NCBI RefSeq assembly: GCF_003316875.1
Contig: NZ_QMIL01000003.1
Coordinates: 186,001 to 250,000 of the forward strand
Source: Aliidiomarina celeris
Lineage (GTDB): Bacteria; Pseudomonadota; Gammaproteobacteria; Enterobacterales; Alteromonadaceae
Direction: 5' to 3'
DNA length: 64,000 bases
Positions 1-8,918 of this stretch are shown here, one piece after another. Numbering within the stretch: position 1 is the first letter of the stretch; the number at the start of each line of letters is the position of its first letter. Under the pieces are notes generated by a model, which searched no databases, was not told the origin of the DNA, and worked only from the letters and a program-made list of their open reading frames with translations. The position numbers and the translations under genes were made by a program.

Positions 1-141
1 ATTCTCGTTGATTTGAACGCTAATTTCGCCGTCGCTAAATCGACCTACATCGGCGTCGCCGAGTTTGATATAGAGTCGATCTGCTATCTTACGGGCGAGC
101 TCAGGTATTGCATTGCCAGCAAAAAGCTTCATGTCAGGCAC
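1..141 (-). CDS. prs: Ribose-phosphate pyrophosphokinase, N-terminal part
   Basis: Reading the minus strand from a GTG at 141 gives [20 protein letters not shown] and then ...[16 protein letters not shown], running off the left window edge. This is the unmistakable start of bacterial PRPP synthetase, which makes 5-phosphoribosyl pyrophosphate from ribose 5-phosphate and ATP for nucleotide, histidine, tryptophan and NAD synthesis. Only 47 codons are present. The GTG start with MPDM is the form seen in the enterobacterial protein; an ATG three codons later is the alternative. It lies 48 bases downstream of ispE on the same strand, the usual lolB-ispE-prs order of gammaproteobacteria. Confidence 0.93.
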   Translation of the reverse strand, partial: MPDMKLFAGNAIPELARKIADRLYIKLGDADVGRFSDGEISVQINEN

Positions 142-189
142 GGTAAACCTCGACCAAGTTGTGTGTGGATGCGGATAATCACGAGAGGA

Positions 190-1104
190 TTAACCTTCCG
201 AACAGTGTGCCAACGCCAAATGTGCAGGAGAGCGGTTTTGGCCTTGCGCAATAAACCCCCGACAACCGTTCGGTAAGTTAGCTAATGCATGTTCTGCCGC
301 CGCTTTTGTAGCAAAAGGAGCGAAAATACAGGCACCAGTTCCCGTCATTCTGGACGGGCCGTATTGTAACAACCAGTCGAGTGCTACTGCAACCTGCCTG
401 TAACAGGATCGAACCAGTGGTTCGCAGTCATTACGGCATGTTTTCCAGTCAATATCGTTATGCGGTAAGGGCTGGCTGTTTCTTGTTAAATCTTTGTGCT
501 GAAAAATTTCTGCGGTACTAATATGCACATTGGGATGTACCACCACATAAAAACACTCGTCGGGGTACACCGGCTCGAGTTGTTCACCAACACCCCTAGC
601 GAAAGCGGCGAAGCCATGCACAAATACGGGAACGTCGGCACCGAGCTGTAAGCCTAACGTAGCGAGCTCTGCAAGTGGCAAGTTAAGCTGCCATAACCGA
701 TTCAACGCAAGTAAAGTGGTGGCCGCGTCGGAGGAGCCGCCACCGAGCCCGCCGCCCATGGGCAAATATTTTTCCAGCTGAATGCTTACCCCGGCCTTTT
801 GCCGTTGTACCACTGGTAGTTGCTGCTGTAACAACTGTGCTGCCTTTACAACTAAGTTTTGCGCGGCGGGAATAGCAAGCTGCTTACTGTCGAGGTTCAG
901 GCACTCAAGAGTAATCTGACCGGTGCGATTCGGCGTAACATGAAGGAGGTCGGCAAGATCGAGAAATTGGAAAACGCTCTCAAGATTATGATAACCGTCT
1001 GTACGCCGGCCGGTAATGTGCAAAAACAAATTCAGCTTGGCCGGTGCGGGCAGCGTTAATGTGGGCTGGGTTTTAGCAAACGAAGTCAAGGCGTTAAGTT
1101 CCAC
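190..1104 (-). CDS. ispE: 4-diphosphocytidyl-2-C-methyl-D-erythritol kinase
   Basis: Cytosolic GHMP kinase that phosphorylates CDP-methylerythritol in the MEP pathway to isopentenyl diphosphate. The 304-residue product starts with a family-typical PAPAKLNLFLHI segment near residue 20 and carries the glycine-rich ATP loop PMGGGLGGGSSDAAT near residue 115. The GTG start at 1104 lies inside the end of lolB, an 19-base overlap, so the two are translationally coupled. The order lolB-ispE-prs supports the call. An ATG-independent start is accepted because no better in-frame start precedes the conserved PAPAK motif. Confidence 0.95.
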   Translation of the reverse strand: MELNALTSFAKTQPTLTLPAPAKLNLFLHITGRRTDGYHNLESVFQFLDLADLLHVTPNRTGQITLECLNLDSKQLAIPAAQNLVVKAAQLLQQQLPVVQRQKAGVSIQLEKYLPMGGGLGGGSSDAATTLLALNRLWQLNLPLAELATLGLQLGADVPVFVHGFAAFARGVGEQLEPVYPDECFYVVVHPNVHISTAEIFQHKDLTRNSQPLPHNDIDWKTCRNDCEPLVRSCYRQVAVALDWLLQYGPSRMTGTGACIFAPFATKAAAEHALANLPNGCRGFIAQGQNRSPAHLALAHCSEG

Positions 1105-1772
1105 TGATTAATTTGTAGTTTCAATTCAAAGCCCGGTTCTGTTACTTCAATTAAATGAGGCAGTAATACCGTTTTATTACTGTTGGGCTGAGCTACCGCT
1201 TGGTAATGACTGAGGTCGATTTGCCATTGTTGCCCGCTGCGCCAGTCGGCGAATTGATACTGAGCGAGCGTGCCGTCTTGATAATACGCAAAAGCGCTAG
1301 CGCCTTGTGCGGGTTTGCTGCCGACCAACGCTTGGCGAATCAACTCAAAAGGCATGTAAATTCCGGCATGGTTGGCAAGCAACTGCTCAACACTTGTGGC
1401 GGTATGGGTTTCGCCGTTCGGCAGCGTGAGGCTGGCCATCGGGCTTGGGTTGCTCATTGAACTTGGGTTGCTCGAACTTACCTGCAATTGGGCTAAGGTT
1501 CCGCGTAGTGGGTGCGAAATGCGTAACTGCTGCCCCTCACTATTTTGGCTCCAGCTCAGAGACGCGGCATCACGGTTGTTTTCGAGGGTATCAATAAGGG
1601 CAATACGGCCTCGAATGCGCCACGCGTTAATCGCTGCTAATTGTTGTTGATGCGCTTCGACAAGCCGGGGGTTAACCTGTTCAAAGCGTTCACTTTGGTC
1701 CGGGCGTAGGCTACAGGCGGCAAGCAATCCGAGTAGGGCGCTCAGTAGAATTAAACGAAGAATAAGGTTCAT
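1086..1772 (-). CDS. lolB: Outer-membrane lipoprotein receptor LolB
   Basis: LolB takes lipoproteins from the periplasmic carrier LolA and inserts them in the outer membrane. The start is placed at the ATG at 1772, which gives a type II signal peptide MNLILRLILLSALLGLLAAC with the lipobox LAAC; an upstream TTG would add four residues. The mature part has the LolB pattern WRIRGRIAL near residue 50 and ends in a family-like QINQWNLTP. About 228 residues, near the family norm. It opens the lolB-ispE-prs run and is divergent from hemA across about 130 bases. Confidence 0.9.
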   Translation of the reverse strand: MNLILRLILLSALLGLLAACSLRPDQSERFEQVNPRLVEAHQQQLAAINAWRIRGRIALIDTLENNRDAASLSWSQNSEGQQLRISHPLRGTLAQLQVSSSNPSSMSNPSPMASLTLPNGETHTATSVEQLLANHAGIYMPFELIRQALVGSKPAQGASAFAYYQDGTLAQYQFADWRSGQQWQIDLSHYQAVAQPNSNKTVLLPHLIEVTEPGFELKLQINQWNLTP

Positions 1773-1901
1773 AGTTTCCAGCAATGGTGGAAAAACATAA
1801 GTTCACCACATTTAACGGGTGGCTTTCAATAGCAAGGTGCTTCGCATACAATATGCGGCTGACGAAAAACACTCACAAAACCTAGGGTAATTACACCGTT
1901 C

Positions 1902-3161
1902 ATGACCATTCTGGCCATAGGCATTAACCACACCACAGCCACTGTTGACGTGCGCGAAAAGGTTGCTTTTCAACCGGAGCAGCTAGAGCGTGCCTTGCAG
2001 TCGTTGGTGCAGCAGGGGAACGTGCAAGAGTCGGTTATTGTGAGCACCTGTAACCGTACGGAGCTCTATTGCCATGCGGAACCTAGTGAAATAGAGGGTA
2101 TTTTGCAATGGCTGGCCACTTTTCACCAGATTCCGATGGATCAGCTTCGCCAGTATATTTATCGGCATGAGAATGATCAGGCTATTTCTCACCTCATGGC
2201 GGTCGCCTCTGGTCTCGACTCGCTCGTACTTGGCGAGCCACAAATTCTTGGGCAAGTAAAAGACGCGTATCAATCTGCTCGGCAAGCAGGCACTGTGGGT
2301 ACCCTGTTTGAACGTTTGTTCCAAGCGACCTTCGCGGCCGCAAAATCGGTACGAACAGAAACCGAAGTAGGGCAAAGTGCTGTTTCGGTGGCCTTTACGG
2401 CAGTAAATCTCGCCAAGCATATTTTCGCCGACTTAAAAAAAGCAGAAGTGCTTATTGTCGGTGCCGGTGAAACCGCAGAGCTCACAGCGCGACACCTGCG
2501 CGAGCAAGGTGTTGCCAAACTCAGTGTGGCAAACCGTACGCAAGCAAGAGCGCAAGAATTAACCAAGGTGGTAGGCGGTGAGGCGTATGCTCTCAGCCAG
2601 CTGCAGAGCTTATTACCTAAGGCCGATATTGTTATTTCTTCAACCGCAAGCCCAGTGCCGGTGATTGGAAAAGGTTGGGTAGAAACAGCAATTCGCCAGC
2701 GCCGCCACAAGCCAATGTTGTTTATTGACTTAGCCGTACCGCGCGACATTGAAGAAGAAGTAGGCGAGCTCAACGACGTGTATTTATATACAGTCGACGA
2801 TTTACAGAAAATCGTAAGTAAAAATCTTCAGCAACGGCAAGAAGCAGCCCAAGAAGCCCGCGATATTATACAAAAGCATGTACAGCAATTTATAGGCTGG
2901 ATGCAAAGCTTAAACAGTGTGGATATCTTGCGCGAGTACCGACAAAGCCACGCACGCCTTGCGGAAAAGCAGAAAGAGCGTGCACTAAACGCACTGCAGT
3001 CGGGTAAAGATCCTGCGGAAGTTCTGCAGGAATTAACGCAGCGTTTAAGTAACAGTTTTATGCATAAAACTACCGTGGCCATTCAAACGGCGGCACGACA
3101 AAACGATTTAACTGCCTTAGCGGCATATCAAAAACTTATTCACAACGAGGACGAAGCCTGA
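1902..3161 (+). CDS. hemA: Glutamyl-tRNA reductase
   Basis: First committed step of C5-pathway heme synthesis: NADPH-dependent reduction of glutamyl-tRNA to glutamate-1-semialdehyde. The 419-residue protein begins [13 protein letters not shown]. It has the catalytic cysteine in [13 protein letters not shown] at residue 50, the substrate loop [19 protein letters not shown] near 105-125, and the NADPH-binding motif [17 protein letters not shown] near 185. The C-terminus is helical dimerisation sequence. prfA begins two bases after its stop, making the classic hemA-prfA-prmC operon. Confidence 0.97.
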   Translation: MTILAIGINHTTATVDVREKVAFQPEQLERALQSLVQQGNVQESVIVSTCNRTELYCHAEPSEIEGILQWLATFHQIPMDQLRQYIYRHENDQAISHLMAVASGLDSLVLGEPQILGQVKDAYQSARQAGTVGTLFERLFQATFAAAKSVRTETEVGQSAVSVAFTAVNLAKHIFADLKKAEVLIVGAGETAELTARHLREQGVAKLSVANRTQARAQELTKVVGGEAYALSQLQSLLPKADIVISSTASPVPVIGKGWVETAIRQRRHKPMLFIDLAVPRDIEEEVGELNDVYLYTVDDLQKIVSKNLQQRQEAAQEARDIIQKHVQQFIGWMQSLNSVDILREYRQSHARLAEKQKERALNALQSGKDPAEVLQELTQRLSNSFMHKTTVAIQTAARQNDLTALAAYQKLIHNEDEA

Positions 3162-3163
3162 GC

Positions 3164-4252
3164 ATGTTAAAAGCTTCTTTAGTTCACAAGTTAGAATCGC
3201 TCCAAGAACGCTATGAAGAACTGCAGGTATTGCTTGGTTCTCCGGAAATTATTAGTAAGCAAGACCAGTTTCGTGCCATGTCGCGGGAGTATTCTCAATT
3301 AGAAGAAACCGTAAAATGTTTCCACGCTTGGCAACAAGCGGTGCAAGACGAGCAAACCGCGCAAGAAATGTTGGCAGATCCTGAACTGAAAGAGATGGCT
3401 GAAGAAGAAATTGAGGCGGCTAAAGCAGCACAAGAACAGCTTAGTGCCGACTTACAAATTCTGTTGCTGCCGCGCGATCCGAATGACTCGCACCCATGCT
3501 ATTTGGAAATACGAGCTGGCGCAGGGGGCGACGAGGCCGCTATTTTTGCCGGCGATTTATTCCGCATGTACAGCCGCTATGCAGAGCAAAATGGTTGGCG
3601 CGTGAGTTTAATTAGCTGTAACGAAGGTGAGCACGGCGGATTTAAAGAAGTGATTGCTCATTTAGCGGGTGACGGTGCTTATGGCCGCATGAAGTTCGAG
3701 TCGGGTGGTCACCGTGTGCAACGTGTGCCGGAAACCGAATCGCAAGGGCGTATTCATACTTCGGCCTGCACCGTTGCGGTGTTGCCTGAAATTCCAGAAG
3801 CAGAAGCCATTCAAATCAATCCCGCCGACCTTCGAATTGACACCTTTCGTGCGTCGGGTGCCGGTGGGCAGCACGTTAACCGTACCGACTCCGCTGTACG
3901 ATTAACGCACATTCCAACGGGTGTAGTGGTGGAATGCCAAGAAGAGCGCTCGCAACACAAGAATAAAGCGAAAGCCATGTCGGTGCTTGCTTCGCGATTG
4001 CAAGCGGCAGAAGACGCAAAACGCGCTGCAGAAGAGCAGTCGACACGGCGAAACTTAGTGGGCAGCGGCGACCGCTCCGAACGTATTCGTACTTACAATT
4101 ATCCGCAAGGTCGAGTGACCGATCACCGTATCAACCTTACGCTCTATCGGCTCGATGAAGTGCTAGAAGGAAGCCTGAATTTAATTCTCGATGCAATTAT
4201 GCAGGAACATCAGGCCGACCTGCTTGCCTCGCTTTCAGAAGGCGGAGAATGA
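3164..4252 (+). CDS. prfA: Peptide chain release factor 1
   Basis: RF1 recognises UAA and UAG stop codons and triggers hydrolysis of the peptidyl-tRNA ester. The 362-residue product shows the catalytic GGQ tripeptide in [15 protein letters not shown] near residue 235. An N-terminal coiled-coil domain and the family segment [11 protein letters not shown] near 115 are also visible. The glutamine of GGQ is the target of PrmC, encoded immediately downstream with an ATGA overlap. Full length for the family. Confidence 0.97.
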   Translation: MLKASLVHKLESLQERYEELQVLLGSPEIISKQDQFRAMSREYSQLEETVKCFHAWQQAVQDEQTAQEMLADPELKEMAEEEIEAAKAAQEQLSADLQILLLPRDPNDSHPCYLEIRAGAGGDEAAIFAGDLFRMYSRYAEQNGWRVSLISCNEGEHGGFKEVIAHLAGDGAYGRMKFESGGHRVQRVPETESQGRIHTSACTVAVLPEIPEAEAIQINPADLRIDTFRASGAGGQHVNRTDSAVRLTHIPTGVVVECQEERSQHKNKAKAMSVLASRLQAAEDAKRAAEEQSTRRNLVGSGDRSERIRTYNYPQGRVTDHRINLTLYRLDEVLEGSLNLILDAIMQEHQADLLASLSEGGE

Positions 4253-5109
4253 CTGTAGGCCTGCTCACAATAGCAGATGCGCTGCAATGGGCGCGGGCTG
4301 AATTGAGCCACTCCGACAGCTCGGAGCTAGACGCACAGTTGTTACTGATGAAGGTACTCGACTGCGCTCGAAGCTATTTATATACATGGCCAGAGCAGCG
4401 ATTGTTAGAACACCAACAGCAAGCATTTCAAGAGCTGGTGAGCGCGCGCAAAGAGGGCACTCCAGTTGCGCACTTGCTCGGGTTTCGTGAGTTTTGGTCA
4501 TTAGAGCTTGAGGTAAATGGTTCAACACTGATTCCACGCCCCGACACCGAAGTATTGGTGGAGCACTGCTTACAGTTGGCCTTGCCCGCCAACGCCGACG
4601 TACTTGAGCTGGGCACCGGAACCGGCGCTATTGCGTTAGCCTTGGCGGTTGAACGACCGAATTGGCAAATTACCGCTGCAGACATTGCTACCGACGCGGT
4701 GGCGCTTGCACGACGAAATGTTGAACGGGTACAAGCACTTCATGCAAGCGCGGCCAAGGTGGAAGTGGTGCAGAGCGACTGGTTTCTAAATTTAACGCCC
4801 GCTCACTATCATCTTATTGTGTCTAATCCTCCCTATATTCGCGCCGACGACCCGCATTTAAGCCAAGGCGATTTGCGTTTTGAGCCCCTACGTGCACTCG
4901 TGGCTGAAAATAATGGCTTGGCCGATATTGAGCATATTATTCGCCAAAGCCGAGAGTTTTTAGCGCACAAGGGTTGGGTGGCGTTGGAACATGGCTACGA
5001 CCAAGCAAAAGAGGTTCAGCAATTGTTTCGCAATTACGGCTATGGTCGCATTCAAACGCGGCAAGATTATGGTAGGCTAGACCGCGTGACCTCAGCTCAG
5101 CTTTTATAA
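4249..5109 (+). CDS. prmC: Release factor glutamine N5-methyltransferase
   Basis: Methylates the GGQ glutamine of RF1 and RF2. The 286-residue class I methyltransferase has the SAM-binding motif [15 protein letters not shown] near residue 120 and the substrate-glutamine motif NPPY ([15 protein letters not shown]) near 190. An N-terminal helical domain contains [12 protein letters not shown] near 95. Start codon overlaps the prfA stop (ATGA). It is a paralogue of prmB at 27302 in this window; prfA linkage distinguishes the two. Confidence 0.96.
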   Translation: MTVGLLTIADALQWARAELSHSDSSELDAQLLLMKVLDCARSYLYTWPEQRLLEHQQQAFQELVSARKEGTPVAHLLGFREFWSLELEVNGSTLIPRPDTEVLVEHCLQLALPANADVLELGTGTGAIALALAVERPNWQITAADIATDAVALARRNVERVQALHASAAKVEVVQSDWFLNLTPAHYHLIVSNPPYIRADDPHLSQGDLRFEPLRALVAENNGLADIEHIIRQSREFLAHKGWVALEHGYDQAKEVQQLFRNYGYGRIQTRQDYGRLDRVTSAQLL

Positions 5110-5254
5110 CTAATGTAATGCTTGTGGCGGAAGGTTTGAATGTTTTTAGATGTTTTTGTTAACATCCACTTGCTAAAAACGGGTTTTCCACGGTAAGTTA
5201 CGGGTTTAAACGTTATTAGCACGTTAAGTTGCTAAGAAAGGGAATCAGCGCCGA

Positions 5255-6754
5255 ATGAATACCAAGTTTCTTTTCGCAGATGAGGCCGAACATCAACAAG
5301 AATTACCAGACGAGTTCTGGAAAATTCTAATTGTGGATGACGAGCCTGAAGTTCATGCTGTAACGAAGCTTGCGTTGAGTGATTTTCAGTTTTTAGGTAG
5401 AGGGTTAGAGTTTTATAGCGCGCATTCGGGCGCCGAAGCGAAAGAGCTGGTAAAAGCGCACCCCGACGCAGCTATAATTTTGCTCGACGTGGTAATGGAA
5501 ACGGACGATGCCGGGCTTAACGTTGCGCGTTATGTACGAGAAGACTTAGGGAATCGCTACACCCGCATTATTTTGCGCACCGGCCAACCGGGCCAAGCCC
5601 CAGAGCGCACAGTGATTGTTAATTACGACATTAACGACTACAAATCAAAAACCGAATTAACAGCGCAAAAGCTATTCACCGCCGTCATGTCGAGCTTGCG
5701 CTCCTACCGCGACATTATTTCCATCGTGCACAGCCGCAATGGTCTAGAAAAAATAATAGCATCGACCAGTAATTTATTTGCCTTGCAGTCGATGGACAAC
5801 TTTATAGCGGGTCTTGTACAACAGTTGAGTTGGCTCATGGGCGGCGCACGGCAAACCTTGTATGCGGCAGCAGACGAGAAAAATCGTACGGGCGAGCTAA
5901 AAATTAAAGCGGCTTACGGTGAAGACGCCGATCAACTTGCGGGGCAACCGATTAAATCGGCGCTCCCTAAGGAAGCGCTGATGGAGCTCGACAGCGTTAT
6001 TCGAACCCACAGTATTTATTATGGCCATGACTTTGTTCTAGCCTACTGCCCAAGCCAATGCCGCCCGCAGGGCGCGTTGTTGTGTTTAACAGGGTTGTCG
6101 CGGCCGCTAACAGACAAAGAGCGTGAAATACTGCAGTTATTTGCAGACAACGTTCAAATTGCGTTGGATAACGTCATTTGTTTGCAAGACACCGACAAAC
6201 TCTTGTCTGAATTAGTTGCGCGGTTAATGGAGCTGGAGCACGAGCATGTTGCGCTCTATCCAAACAAACAGTCGGCGTATGTAAAGTTGGTTGTGCAAAT
6301 TGCGAATTTGCTCGCCTTGTCAAAAGAGAAACAGCAAAAAGCCGCAACCGCGGCGGTATTGTACGAACGTGCTGAAAAGCTTTTCTCGTTAATTGAGCAA
6401 CAACCGGCCACCAAAGTGTCGCCTTGCCAACAACGTTTAGTAAGAGCTATTCGGCCGTTACAAATGGCTCAAAGCGAGCTTACCCAAGTTGCGGTGCGCG
6501 CGTTAGAAGAGCGCTTAGAGCGGTTCGACGGAATGGGGCTGCCAGCGGGTAAACAAGGAAACGAAATTGCGCTTGAGTCGCAGTTGTTTAATTTCACGCA
6601 AATGTTCTACGAGCTGGTAAAACAGGATTTAACGCTTGAAGACATTCTCGCGCGAGTAAACGCCGAACGCGGCAAACATTACGACCCAAGCTTATGTGAC
6701 GTGGTGAAGCAAAATGCCCAGTCACTTTATGAGCTGGTGCTGAGCAATACTTAG
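5255..6754 (+). CDS. Response regulator with DUF3369 and degenerate HD-GYP-like C-terminus
   Basis: 499 residues, in three parts. Residues about 22-150 form a receiver domain with acidic pair D28/D29, phospho-acceptor D78 in LLDVVMETDD, and a conserved lysine after NDY. The middle (about 165-320) resembles the GAF-like DUF3369 domain, with SRNGLEKIIASTSNLF near its start. The C-terminus aligns by eye with HD-GYP phosphodiesterases (ERLERFDGMGLPAGKQGNEIAL, then GKHYDP), but the HD metal pair is absent and GYP reads GLP, so it is probably not catalytic. No sensor kinase lies nearby. Role unknown; possibly c-di-GMP-related signalling through a partner. Confidence 0.8.
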   Translation: MNTKFLFADEAEHQQELPDEFWKILIVDDEPEVHAVTKLALSDFQFLGRGLEFYSAHSGAEAKELVKAHPDAAIILLDVVMETDDAGLNVARYVREDLGNRYTRIILRTGQPGQAPERTVIVNYDINDYKSKTELTAQKLFTAVMSSLRSYRDIISIVHSRNGLEKIIASTSNLFALQSMDNFIAGLVQQLSWLMGGARQTLYAAADEKNRTGELKIKAAYGEDADQLAGQPIKSALPKEALMELDSVIRTHSIYYGHDFVLAYCPSQCRPQGALLCLTGLSRPLTDKEREILQLFADNVQIALDNVICLQDTDKLLSELVARLMELEHEHVALYPNKQSAYVKLVVQIANLLALSKEKQQKAATAAVLYERAEKLFSLIEQQPATKVSPCQQRLVRAIRPLQMAQSELTQVAVRALEERLERFDGMGLPAGKQGNEIALESQLFNFTQMFYELVKQDLTLEDILARVNAERGKHYDPSLCDVVKQNAQSLYELVLSNT

Positions 6755-6798
6755 CAATCGCCAACGTTGAAACACAACAATGGTTAACAATTTAAGCC

Positions 6799-6827
6799 AA
6801 GCCGCGTTATGATAGCGCGGCTTTCTT
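6799..6827 (+). terminator. Hairpin followed by a short T-rich tract
   Basis: Eight-base arms AAGCCGCG (6799-6806) and CGCGGCTT (6816-6823) enclose a 9-base loop, followed by TTTCTT. It sits between the response regulator and sirB2, so it could end the former. A TTAACA / TATGAT pair with an 18-base spacer (6784-6813) overlaps it and could be a promoter for sirB2. I cannot tell which role applies. Confidence 0.4.
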
Positions 6828-6845
6828 ATTCTAAGGACAATAGCT

Positions 6846-7241
6846 ATGTATATGATGTTTAAACACTTACACGCAACACTTGCAGTTTTAAGCATAGTGT
6901 TTTTGCTCTACCGTATTTTTGCCGGCTGGGCGAACGCAGAAAACCTCAATAAAAAGTGGTTAAAAATAGTTCCTCATGCTGTCGACGGACTGCTGGTGGT
7001 TTCTATCATTGCACTGTTGGTTAGTTCGGGTATGCATCCGTTTAGTAGCGCATTCCATACCGAAAAACTGCTTGGGTTTGTTTGCTATATCGCTTTTTCG
7101 GTGCTAGCAGTGCTGGCCATTAAAGGTCGTGTCTCCGCGAAATTGAAAACCCCATTTGCGGCATTGGCTTTGATTTCTTGGTTCTGGTTGGTGCGCGTGG
7201 CATTTTTAAAACAGCCTTTGTTATTGGCAATGGCCGGGTAA
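6846..7241 (+). CDS. sirB2: SirB2-family inner-membrane protein
   Basis: 131 residues with four hydrophobic segments, and MFKHLHATLAVLSIVFLLYR at the N-terminus, the hallmark of the SirB2 family. The biochemical role is not established. In enterobacteria sirB2 and sirB1 sit between prmC and kdsA; here sirB2 keeps that place, kdsA follows after 15 bases, and sirB1 is missing. Start chosen at the first ATG, which follows AAGGACAATAGCT. Confidence 0.85.
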   Translation: MYMMFKHLHATLAVLSIVFLLYRIFAGWANAENLNKKWLKIVPHAVDGLLVVSIIALLVSSGMHPFSSAFHTEKLLGFVCYIAFSVLAVLAIKGRVSAKLKTPFAALALISWFWLVRVAFLKQPLLLAMAG

Positions 7242-8102
<861 letters not shown>

Positions 8103-8158
8103 GCACGCTTTCTCCGTTGTAGTTCATAGCGCCCTCAGGTAAAGTGAGAAACAGAAAT

Positions 8159-8172
8159 TAAACAGCTGTTTT
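8159..8172. promoter_or_regulatory. Candidate PsrA operator upstream of psrA
   Basis: TAAAC-AGCT-GTTTT is a nearly symmetric site matching the published PsrA box form (AAAC, 2-4 bases, GTTT). It lies about 40 bases before the TetR gene start, where autoregulation would be expected. Motif match by eye only. Confidence 0.5.
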
Positions 8173-8210
8173 AAACGTAACTCCAAAGTGGAGGGTTACC
8201 CAAGGGCGTT

Positions 8211-8885
8211 ATGAAAAAGTCTGCACAAACACGCGAACATATTTTACAAGCCGCAGAAAAACTTTTTTCTGAGTTTGGCTTTGACGGCACCTCGTTGCGT
8301 GAAATTACCCACGAAGCTGGGGTAAATCTCGCCTCGGTAAACTATCATTTCGGTTCCAAAAAAGGCCTGATTCAAGCGGTTATGGAGCGTTACCAACGCG
8401 TATTCATGCCTGCACTGCAAGAGGAGCTTGAATTTAGAGTTGCTCGCGGCGGTATTTCAACCGAGTCTCTATTGAGTTGTTTCGTGCGCCCTTTAACGGC
8501 TTTAGAAGACGTAAGAGCCGATGGGGCAGAAGTGTATTTAAAGCTACTCGGCTTTGCGTACAGTGAAATACAGGGGCATTTGCGCCGCTTCACCATGAAT
8601 AGGTTCGGCAGTGTCATTCAAGATGTGTTTCGACTTTTTGTACAGGCCAACCCACATTTAACTGCCGAGACCTTGTTTTGGCGACTACACTTTGCATTAG
8701 GTACCGTGCTTTTCGCCCAAGTGTCGGCAAAAGCCTTGAGTGAAATAGCTCGCGCGGATTTTTCTGATCCCACACCGGAGAATTTAATGATGCAACGTCT
8801 TTTACCCTATATTGCCGCGGGTATTTCTGCCCCCGAAATGTCTTTACCAGAAACCTCTATGCACAAGTCTGAAGCGCTTTCATAA
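8211..8885 (+). CDS. psrA: TetR-family regulator, PsrA-like
   Basis: 224 residues with an N-terminal TetR helix-turn-helix (LFSEFGFDGTSLREITHEAG, then VNYHFGSKKGLIQAV near residues 45-60), a strong match to PsrA. PsrA represses fatty-acid beta-oxidation genes and is released by long-chain acyl-CoA. fadE follows 33 bases downstream on the same strand, and AAAC/GTTT sites lie before both genes, which fits a local fatty-acid switch. The C-terminal ligand domain is not diagnostic by itself. Confidence 0.78.
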   Translation: MKKSAQTREHILQAAEKLFSEFGFDGTSLREITHEAGVNLASVNYHFGSKKGLIQAVMERYQRVFMPALQEELEFRVARGGISTESLLSCFVRPLTALEDVRADGAEVYLKLLGFAYSEIQGHLRRFTMNRFGSVIQDVFRLFVQANPHLTAETLFWRLHFALGTVLFAQVSAKALSEIARADFSDPTPENLMMQRLLPYIAAGISAPEMSLPETSMHKSEALS

Positions 8886-8908
8886 GGTTAGCTTGCTGTT
8901 TACATTGG

Positions 8909-8918
8909 AGTTTAAACT
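8909..8918. promoter_or_regulatory. Palindrome AGTTTAAACT directly before fadE
   Basis: A perfect 10-base palindrome abuts the fadE start codon at 8919 and covers the expected ribosome-binding region. It contains GTTTAAAC, the PsrA half-sites without a spacer. It could be an operator or simply AT-rich leader. Confidence 0.35.

Noticed and set aside
13-276. Plus-strand open frame of 87 codons at the left edge
   Set aside because: It lies antisense to prs and the end of ispE, both of which have clear family matches; its translation has no pattern.
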